DNA of 21,128 bases from Bacteroidales bacterium UBA3388 (GTDB lineage Bacteria > Bacteroidota > Bacteroidia > Bacteroidales > P3), in NCBI GenBank assembly GCA_002358855.1, contig DEPQ01000056.1, positions 1 through 21,128 of the forward strand, given 5' to 3'. The notes beneath the pieces were generated by a model. It searched no databases. It was not told where the DNA came from and saw only the letters and a program-made list of their open reading frames with translations. The translations under genes and the position numbers were made by a program. This document shows, in pieces, positions 15,354 to 21,128 of this stretch. Every line of letters starts with the position of its first letter. Position 1 is the first letter of the stretch.

Positions 15354-16436
15354 ATGGCAGAAGAAAGGTTTTACATTATAGGAAAGTTGGGAGGAAGTGA
15401 TGGTTTTGGAGTTTATGATTTACGAAGCAATACTTCTTGCAATAACCAAATTGACAAATCTATTTTAGATATTTTTCATAATTACAATAATAAAGAAATA
15501 AAAGAATTATTTTCAATAAAAAGAACCAAAAACATCAATAGAGTCTATTATACCTATATAAGATTTGACTTAACGGGAGATAGAAATGGTTGTATGCTTG
15601 GTTTTACCTACGTTTATGAAAATAGCAACAACGTTATTGACGATTTATTAACTCTAAGAAAAAGATTAAAAGAAGCCTTATCAAAGTTAATCAACAACAA
15701 TAAAATAATAATCAATTCTTTCAACGACCCTATTGTACAAAATTGCTACAAAGAAATTGCAAACTTTACAAATAATGTTAAAGCTATACCTATAAGGTTT
15801 GCAAATTCAAATAATGCAATAATAAAAGATAGTTATAGAGATGTAGATGATGAGACTCTGCAAAGTTATATAAGTAATCATTACTCTGTTGAGATTTCCG
15901 AGAACATTATTTCTTCTAAACAAAAACTTCAAGAAATAGAAAGCAACTACAATTCAATAAAACAAAAACTTCAAGAAACAGAATCTCAATTAGGAATATT
16001 AGTAAAAAAATACGAAGACTTGAAGATTAAATATTCTAATAACCAACCGCAAAAACCAACTCCTCAACTTATCTGTCCAAAAGATAAAAAACAACCATTT
16101 TACAAACAACACCTTTTTCCTATTATCAGCATTGTTCTTCAATTAGCAATTATTGCATTATTATTCTTTAACCCGAATAAACAAGTACCTACTAATGATA
16201 TTTCAACATATACTCCAACAGAAGAAACGATAGAAACAAATACAGAAAATGAAGTTTCTCAACACGATTTAGAGATTTACAAAGAATGGAAAGATAAAAA
16301 TGAAAAAGATAGTAGTAGTCATGAAATATCAGATTTTACAAAAAAATTAGACAGACTAGGAAAGGAACCAAAATCTTTAAACGAAGAAGAGAAATGTAAA
16401 ATACACAAAGAACTATTTCCTGAATTGTACGAATAA
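15354..16436 (+). CDS. Single-TM coiled-coil protein with the operon's shared N-terminal module
   Basis: The 360-residue protein has an N-terminal module (about 1-182) related to that of the last protein of the operon. The best match is VYYTYIR followed by GFTYVYENSNNVIDD (64-97), against VYYTYLR and GFCFVFTNEYIED in the other. A coiled coil (about 186-226) contains two 14-residue repeats (KQKLQEIE/KQKLQETE). A proline-rich linker leads to one TM segment at about 252-272 (HLFPIISIVLQLAIIALLF). The C-terminal 88 residues are acidic and polar and probably extracytoplasmic. With no signal peptide, the N-terminal module should lie in the cytoplasm, where it could contact the GTPase encoded 3 bases upstream. 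Its stop overlaps the next start by one base (TAATG), suggesting coupled translation. Confidence 0.8.
   Translation: MAEERFYIIGKLGGSDGFGVYDLRSNTSCNNQIDKSILDIFHNYNNKEIKELFSIKRTKNINRVYYTYIRFDLTGDRNGCMLGFTYVYENSNNVIDDLLTLRKRLKEALSKLINNNKIIINSFNDPIVQNCYKEIANFTNNVKAIPIRFANSNNAIIKDSYRDVDDETLQSYISNHYSVEISENIISSKQKLQEIESNYNSIKQKLQETESQLGILVKKYEDLKIKYSNNQPQKPTPQLICPKDKKQPFYKQHLFPIISIVLQLAIIALLFFNPNKQVPTNDISTYTPTEETIETNTENEVSQHDLEIYKEWKDKNEKDSSSHEISDFTKKLDRLGKEPKSLNEEEKCKIHKELFPELYE
15918..15978 (+). repeat. 42-base tandem duplication in the coiled-coil coding region
   Basis: The 19-base sequence AAACAAAAACTTCAAGAAA occurs at 15918-15936 and again at 15960-15978, exactly 42 bases (14 codons, four helical turns) apart. 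It encodes the repeated KQKLQE segment and looks like a recent in-frame duplication lengthening the coiled coil. Confidence 0.8.
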
Positions 16437-16973
16437 TGGCAAAGAAATATTTTAATATTCTTTTGATTTTGTTTTTTATTTCTTTGTTTGCGTCTTGCGG
16501 AACAAAAAATAAACAAGAGGATTCTTACTTTGATGAAGATATTTCTGAAACAGAGTATTTTGATGATGAATATACAGAAGATTATATAGAAATTCCATAT
16601 AGAGAAATTAGCGGAGTTAAACAAATTCCTGTTAAAATAAATGGTATGGGTTTCTATATGATTTTTGACAGGTTGTTCTACAAATTTAATTTCTAAATTG
16701 GAATTACTTTCCTTAATTAAAAATGGAGTTATCAGTGAAGAAGATATTTTAGGCGTTACTCAATCTACAATAGCTGACGGAAGCGTGGTTGAAAACTTAG
16801 TTGTGAATCTTAAAGAAGTAGTCTTAGATGACAAAATCATCTTTTCTAATATTCAAGCCTCTGTTTCTGAAAACATAGAAGCACCCCTCCTTCTTGGAAA
16901 TGAAATTCTCAATCAAGTAGAAAGTTACGAAATAGACAACAATGAACAAGTTATAAAATTTACATTAAGATAA
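16436..16973 (+). pseudogene. Lipoprotein with retropepsin-like aspartic protease domain, frameshifted at the catalytic DTG
   Basis: Two overlapping frames together make one protein of about 179 residues. The first (16436-16696) encodes a lipoprotein signal peptide with lipobox FASC (Cys21), an acidic linker and the start of a clan AA protease domain (IPVKINGMGFYMIFD). The second continues to 16973 as TGCSTNLIS, with a C-terminal APLLLGNEILNQVESYEID typical of the family's LLG turn. At 16667-16673 the sequence GACAGGT needs two more bases (GACACAGGT) to read Asp-Thr-Gly and join the frames, so a 2-nt loss of an AC unit is the simplest explanation. The intact form would be a membrane-anchored protease facing the periplasm. 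The break may be a real mutation, a phase-variable site or an assembly error. The start overlaps the previous stop by one base, and the next gene follows 11 bases later. Confidence 0.75.
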
Positions 16974-16984
16974 AAGTAAAAATT

Positions 16985-18478
16985 ATGGAACCACATACAC
17001 TAATTATAGGGATTGTAATTGTAGTAATAGTAAGTTTGCAACTCTATTTCTTTATTGAAAACATCAAAAAGATGAATGAGTTTAAAACTATCTTTTATTC
17101 AAAAGATAATAACTTAATAAAATTCACAGCACACACAGGAAGCGAAAACGGAGAAATACAAGGCGTAACGGCTTCTTCTAACAACAGAGTTTTACAAGAT
17201 ATTTTAGAAGCAATAAACACTTACATAAAAAGCAATAGGACTAAAAGCATAAAGTTTGAACTTCTTAAAGATTCTGTAGATAGGAATTGTGAATCGGTAG
17301 AAGAAGATATAAATACACTAAATCCACTTCCGTTATATCTTGGTCTTGTAGGAACAATGGCAGGTATTATTGTCGGTATTGTTTATCTTTGGGCAACAGG
17401 TGGATTATCTGCTTTATTAGATACTTCACAAGATGCCACTTTGGCATCTAATGGAATTTCTGCTTTATTATCCGGAATTGCAATAGCAATGATTTCAAGT
17501 ATTCTTGGAATTGTGTTTACTATCATAAATTCTTGGAGATTTAAAGGCTGTAAAAGTATGGTTGAAAAAGGTAGAAACGATTTTCTTGTTTGGATTCAAT
17601 CAAAACTATTACCCGTTATTGAATATTCAAACGATACTCTTTCAGGTATGAATGAATTGATCGCAAGATTTGAATACTTCACTTACGATTTCAATGATAG
17701 ATTTGTGACTAATATGAGTAAACTAAACTCTACATTAGAAGAAATAAATCGTTCTTACGAGATTATACAGAGCTTAGATGTGCTTCAAATGAGTGAAGCA
17801 AATGCAAAGGTATTTTCTAAACTCAAAAAATGCACTGATAATTTAGATGAATTTGTTACTTTTTTTGAATCAATAAACACTTTAAGAGATAAGTGGGAAA
17901 GAGAAGTTCAAAGTTCAAAAGCATTTAACAAATTAGGGGAATATTTCAAGGCAGAACACGAACAAATTGAAACAAGAAAAGCCTTAATGACCGAAAGCAT
18001 TGAAAATGTAGATAAAAATCTAAGTCTTGCATTAGAAAAACTTAATTCTACATTTGAAAATAGAAGCAAAGAAATGAGCAATGCTTTTAACGAACAACTA
18101 AAAAGATTACCACAGCTTCATCAAGAGTTTCAAGTTATTTCTACAATTCCTAATTTGATTGAAAAAGCAATGGAATCAATCAAAAAAAGCAATGATTCTA
18201 TTAACAGAAGATATGAAGATACATTTAGCAGATTGAATAAAAATTTAGAATTTCTAAATAATGGCTTAGATAGAATAGCAAATAATGGAACATCTTTTGG
18301 TGGCAATAGAAAATCTAAATCCATTTGGGAAAAGATTATTGCAATTGGAGTTATTCTTTTGGTGGTGTTATTTTCTTTTTCTATTGTAAAAGATTTTATA
18401 ATAGAGCCTCAAACAACGAATATGGTTGAAGAAACTCAAACTACAAACATTTCTGAAACCCCAACATATGAAAACTAA
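16985..18478 (+). CDS. MotA/TolQ/ExbB-family stator protein with long coiled tail (ZorA-like)
   Basis: The 497-residue inner-membrane protein has one TM near the N-terminus (5-24). A conserved pair follows: LPLYLGLVGTMAGIIVGIVY (115-134) and GISALLSGIAIAMISSILGIVFTIINSW (157-184). These match the two channel helices of the MotA/TolQ/ExbB family, where a pentamer surrounds two partner helices and conducts ions. Residues about 200-440 form a long, charged, largely coiled-coil tail, far longer than in TolQ or ExbB, recalling ZorA of the Zorya defence system. An extra hydrophobic helix at about 450-470 and a Thr-rich tail end the protein. The fourth TM is not part of the ZorA layout as I know it. 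The stop overlaps the MotB-like start by 11 bases, so the two are translated as a pair. Confidence 0.88.
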   Translation: MEPHTLIIGIVIVVIVSLQLYFFIENIKKMNEFKTIFYSKDNNLIKFTAHTGSENGEIQGVTASSNNRVLQDILEAINTYIKSNRTKSIKFELLKDSVDRNCESVEEDINTLNPLPLYLGLVGTMAGIIVGIVYLWATGGLSALLDTSQDATLASNGISALLSGIAIAMISSILGIVFTIINSWRFKGCKSMVEKGRNDFLVWIQSKLLPVIEYSNDTLSGMNELIARFEYFTYDFNDRFVTNMSKLNSTLEEINRSYEIIQSLDVLQMSEANAKVFSKLKKCTDNLDEFVTFFESINTLRDKWEREVQSSKAFNKLGEYFKAEHEQIETRKALMTESIENVDKNLSLALEKLNSTFENRSKEMSNAFNEQLKRLPQLHQEFQVISTIPNLIEKAMESIKKSNDSINRRYEDTFSRLNKNLEFLNNGLDRIANNGTSFGGNRKSKSIWEKIIAIGVILLVVLFSFSIVKDFIIEPQTTNMVEETQTTNISETPTYEN

Positions 18479-19142
18479 AAAAGAATCTTTCTTCTGGACG
18501 AGCTATTCAGACTTAATGACAAGTTTGTTCTTTGTTATGTTGATATTGTTTGTTGTTACAATTTGCGTGCTTCACAACAGAATGGTTGCAACCGAAGAAG
18601 AACTTAAACAGATCAAAAAAATTCAAGAATCAACAAAAGATTTACCAAAAAAATACTTCACTTATAATGATGAATATGAAAAATTTGTTTTAAAAATAGA
18701 ATGTAAATTTCAAGTTGGCAGTGCTATAATTGAAGATTACAATACAAAAGAAAAATTAAAAGAAGCCGGAATTGCAATATGCGACTTTTTGAAAAAGTAC
18801 AATAATAATTCATATTTACTTATCATAGAAGGACAAGCTTCAAAAGATAATTACCCTCTTAATTACGAACTAAGTTACGAGAGAGCCAAAGCATTGGTAG
18901 AATATTGGCATTCTTTATCTGAAATAAGAGATTACTTCGGAAAGAATTGTGAGATTTTGATAGCAGGAAGTGGAGACAATAAAATTGATTTAGGTAAAAA
19001 GCCAATGAGAGATGAGTATTCAGAGAAAAACAATCAAAGATTTATAATTCATATCATACCGAAAAACATAATAAAAGAAAAAAATCAAGATTATGGCTTA
19101 CGACATCAGATTATTAAGTATAGAAAACAGAGACAAAATTGA
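18468..19142 (+). CDS. MotB/OmpA-type stator partner with peptidoglycan-binding-like domain (ZorB-like)
   Basis: The 224-residue product starts at ATG 18468; a TTG at 18426 is possible but would only add 14 residues. Near the N-terminus FFWTSYSDLMTSLFFVMLIL matches the MotB/ZorB plug and TM signature, with Asp15 at the position of the ion-carrying aspartate. A short helical linker leads to an OmpA-like periplasmic domain (about 66-198): IIEGQASKDNYPLNYELSYE (119-138), then RAKAL, and later NQRFIIHI (189-196). The usual GHTD is replaced by GQAS, while the conserved Arg139 remains. It should couple ion flow through the MotA-like channel to peptidoglycan anchoring. It overlaps the upstream gene by 11 bases and the downstream gene by 50 bases. 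Confidence 0.88.
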   Translation: MKTKKESFFWTSYSDLMTSLFFVMLILFVVTICVLHNRMVATEEELKQIKKIQESTKDLPKKYFTYNDEYEKFVLKIECKFQVGSAIIEDYNTKEKLKEAGIAICDFLKKYNNNSYLLIIEGQASKDNYPLNYELSYERAKALVEYWHSLSEIRDYFGKNCEILIAGSGDNKIDLGKKPMRDEYSEKNNQRFIIHIIPKNIIKEKNQDYGLRHQIIKYRKQRQN

Positions 19143-20898
19143 GCAATTTCCAAAAGACTATACAAGAGATTTTGTTAAAAATTATTTAGAAGAATTAACT
19201 CTATCACAACATTTATTCGTTAAAAAGAATGGTCCGTATGTATATTATACCTATCTAAGACGACTAAATGGAGTAAGTAATAATTATTTCGGATTTTGCT
19301 TTGTTTTCACTAATGAATACATTGAAGATATTAAAGAGTTTTTTAATATTTGCGAAGATTTGGTTAGAAAAACTGTTATTCAAAATGAGTTATTGACTGG
19401 CTCTTTTCCAATGAAGTTGGTAAAAACGAATCCTTTTAAGACAAAAGAACCAGAATTAGCAAGAGTAAAGAGTTGGTTCGATGAAATAATTAAAGAAAAA
19501 GATAATTTTGTAAAACCATTTAAAGGTGCAAACAATGATACTTCTAAGATAAATATACATATTGACACTAAGTCGGAAGAAGAAATCATTTTTGCAATAC
19601 AAAATTACAATAACATCAATTACAAAACGAACGAACTTGCAAGAGAAGCAATGGAAGACGGAAGCCAAATACCAGAGGTGAAAGAGGAAGTATCGGGTTG
19701 GTTAGCATTTTTCTTATGGTTTGGTGTTATTGGAGGAGCTTGCTTTTCTGCTGTTTTGCAATTATTAAATTTAGAATATGATTTCAATTGGATTTTTTGG
19801 GCCATTGATATCATGCTTATTTTATGCCTTTTAACAATTGCTGTAAAAACAGTTGTAGCCTTTCATAAAAGGAAATCCAATGCAGTTTCATTAGCAACAA
19901 CATATATTGCAATGATTGTTTTAGATGGCATAATGTCATTTATTATAGGAATAGCAACAAATGATTCATCTACGTATCCTTCTGCAATAAGACAATTTCT
20001 TTGGGGAGGAATTTGGTTCGCTTATTTAATAAATTCTAATAAAGTAAGAAATGTAATTCCAAAATCAACTCGCACATGGAAATGGTTTGAAAAAATAATT
20101 CTGATAATTTACATACTGATATTATCAACATTTACTATATCTGTGGTAAGTACAGCAAAGAGTGAAAATCCTCAAAACATCTTTATTACAAATAATACCT
20201 TTATTGATGAAAGTATAAAAGAATCAAATAAAGATTTACCTATGGATATAGGTGAGGGCATAATACTTCAAGAAATCAAGAAAATGAATAATTCTATAAT
20301 TTATGTATATCAAATTAATAATGTTCGTAAATCGGAGACAGATGCTGATTATTTAAAAGAAAATGCTATGGTAAGCAAACACGAAATATTATACAGTTGG
20401 AGTAAAGATATTAATTCAGATCCATTTGCTGATGCTTGTTTTAAAGGAGGATATAATATAACATTTGAATACAATGATGTTAATTCTAAATTTCTTTATT
20501 CTATAACCATAACACCAGATGAATATAATCAAATAGTGGAAAATAAATCCTATAAATGCCCAATAAATGTAATACAAAACTTAGTAAACGAATGCAACGC
20601 TACTCTGCCTGTTGAATATATGGGCGATGCTTCTTTAACACGAGTTTATTTTTCTCAAAACAATTCACAACTTGTTTATTATGTAAAATTACCTGCAATG
20701 ACACAAGAAGAAATAAACGCTATAACTTCATTTTATTTAAAAAATTACATTTTAGAAAATTGGCAAGACCTTAGCGATTCAATGAATCGTTTAGCCATAG
20801 TTAATCAAATGAATATTGTATTTGATTTTTTTACACATTCAGGAAAACATCATTGTGCAATTAAAATAACACCCGATATTTATAATGCCTTTAAATAA
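19093..20898 (+). CDS. Multi-TM protein with shared N-terminal module and duplicated C-terminal domain
   Basis: This 601-residue protein has three parts. Residues 1 to about 180 are related to the N-terminal module of the coiled-coil protein encoded at 15354-16436. Residues about 200-353 hold five hydrophobic segments beginning with SGWLAFFLWFGVIGG. With QFLWGGIWFAYLINSNKVRN (301-320), this region resembles DUF2569-type membrane proteins, a loose resemblance not verified. Residues about 370-600 are two copies of a domain of about 100 residues: NNS plus YVYQI and YNITFEY...ITITPDEYNQI in the first, NNS plus VYYVKL and MNIVFDF...IKITPDIYNAF in the second. Five TMs would put the N-terminus in the cytoplasm and the repeats in the periplasm. 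The ATG lies 50 bases inside the MotB-like gene. It is the last gene of the operon; its function is unknown. Confidence 0.85.
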   Translation: MAYDIRLLSIENRDKIEQFPKDYTRDFVKNYLEELTLSQHLFVKKNGPYVYYTYLRRLNGVSNNYFGFCFVFTNEYIEDIKEFFNICEDLVRKTVIQNELLTGSFPMKLVKTNPFKTKEPELARVKSWFDEIIKEKDNFVKPFKGANNDTSKINIHIDTKSEEEIIFAIQNYNNINYKTNELAREAMEDGSQIPEVKEEVSGWLAFFLWFGVIGGACFSAVLQLLNLEYDFNWIFWAIDIMLILCLLTIAVKTVVAFHKRKSNAVSLATTYIAMIVLDGIMSFIIGIATNDSSTYPSAIRQFLWGGIWFAYLINSNKVRNVIPKSTRTWKWFEKIILIIYILILSTFTISVVSTAKSENPQNIFITNNTFIDESIKESNKDLPMDIGEGIILQEIKKMNNSIIYVYQINNVRKSETDADYLKENAMVSKHEILYSWSKDINSDPFADACFKGGYNITFEYNDVNSKFLYSITITPDEYNQIVENKSYKCPINVIQNLVNECNATLPVEYMGDASLTRVYFSQNNSQLVYYVKLPAMTQEEINAITSFYLKNYILENWQDLSDSMNRLAIVNQMNIVFDFFTHSGKHHCAIKITPDIYNAFK

Positions 20899-21128
20899 TG
20901 AAATTTGATATTGTTTTATATTAACATTTTGTTTTTAAAGCATTAGTATCAAATCAGCCTTTTTTCTATTGCAACTATTGTAACATATAGTAACTATTCT
21001 CTTATTCCTTTTTTAATCTCATCATATATTTTAAATTAATCTCTTTAACTCCACCATCTTTTGACAAACTCGGAATAAAGCACACAAAACATCCGATCTT
21101 TCACCCCAAAAGATCCGATCTTTTGCAT
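20899..21128. other. Non-coding AT-rich end of the window
   Basis: No gene is seen on either strand in these 230 bases. They contain a wide 8-bp inverted repeat, ATTTGATA (20903-20910) and TATCAAAT (20947-20954), soon followed by a T-run at 20961-20966. That could be a poor terminator for the operon, but the loop is 36 bases. A short repeat cluster lies at the right edge. Confidence 0.6.
21091..21125. repeat. Direct and inverted repeat cluster around CCGATCTTT
   Basis: ATCCGATCTTT occurs at 21091-21101 and again at 21113-21123. The second copy is part of a 9-bp perfect palindrome, CAAAAGATC-C-GATCTTTTG (21107-21125). The two copies can also pair as GATCTTT/AAAGATC (21095-21101 with 21109-21115). 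It could be a protein-binding site or the edge of an intergenic repeat family, and it may continue beyond the window. Confidence 0.55.

Noticed and set aside
15918..15978. Short direct repeats as a CRISPR-like or mobile repeat
   Set aside because: There are only two copies, in frame, 42 bases apart and inside a coiled-coil coding region. It is a small coding duplication.
16436..16973. Programmed ribosomal frameshift producing the protease lipoprotein
   Set aside because: A +1 shift near GACAGG would give Asp-Gly and lose the Thr of the catalytic motif, and no classic slippery site or downstream pseudoknot is evident. A 2-nt deletion explains the data better.
16985..19142. The MotA/MotB-like pair as flagellar, TonB/ExbBD or gliding (PorL/PorM) motor genes
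   Set aside because: No other flagellar, TonB or gliding genes are present. The MotA-like protein has a much longer tail with an extra TM, and the neighbours are a GTPase and unknown membrane proteins.
13431..20898. Calling the operon canonical Zorya
   Set aside because: The ZorA/ZorB-like pair is present, but I see no ZorC/ZorD helicase, ZorE nuclease or other named Zorya effector. The accompanying proteins are different, so only a resemblance is claimed.

Overview
The window looks like chromosomal DNA from a member of the Bacteroidetes, most likely order Bacteroidales. It is AT-rich. Several genes are preceded by the TAnnTTTG -7 element of that phylum rather than an E. coli type promoter, and Shine-Dalgarno sites are weak or absent. 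The first capsule gene is a NusG-like antiterminator of the UpxY type, which is typical of Bacteroidales polysaccharide loci. No tRNA, rRNA, transposase, integrase or CRISPR array was seen.

Region 1 (1-4306, minus strand) is housekeeping: ileS (isoleucyl-tRNA synthetase), lipB (octanoyltransferase) and the 5' part of pyrF (OMP decarboxylase, cut by the window edge), tightly packed as one transcription unit. Region 2 (4434-10050, plus strand) starts from a divergent promoter area. It encodes an UpxY-like antiterminator, a Wza-like outer-membrane export lipoprotein, a Wzc-like BY-kinase with a tyrosine-rich tail, a PHP-type phosphotyrosine phosphatase of the CpsB/YwqE type and a membrane O-acyltransferase. 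This is the regulation, export and modification part of a surface polysaccharide pathway, with no glycosyltransferase, flippase or polymerase present. Region 3 (10136-12379) holds a bile acid:sodium symporter family transporter followed 3 bases later by a PlsC-type acyltransferase with an extra membrane domain. Region 4 (12489-13430) holds a small winged-helix-like protein and about 570 bases without a gene. The gene-free stretch contains promoter motifs, a hairpin followed by a T-run, and a long nested inverted-repeat structure that probably encodes a structured RNA of about 130-200 nt.

Region 5 (13431-20898, plus strand) is the most interesting part: seven genes in one tight operon, with starts and stops overlapping or a few bases apart. 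In order they are a four-TM protein with a large helical extracytoplasmic region, a P-loop GTPase, a single-TM coiled-coil protein, a lipoprotein with a retropepsin-like aspartic protease domain (broken by an apparent 2-nt deletion in the catalytic DTG), a MotA/TolQ/ExbB-type protein with a long coiled tail, a MotB/OmpA-type partner, and a 601-residue multi-TM protein with a duplicated C-terminal domain. The coiled-coil protein and the last protein share a related N-terminal module of about 180 residues. I infer an ion-driven, peptidoglycan-anchored stator complex resembling ZorA/ZorB of Zorya phage defence, but linked to a GTPase and a periplasmic protease instead of the usual Zorya effectors. 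I do not recognise this gene set as a named system. Defence is a hypothesis, and other envelope functions are possible. The window ends in 230 bases of non-coding DNA with short repeats.
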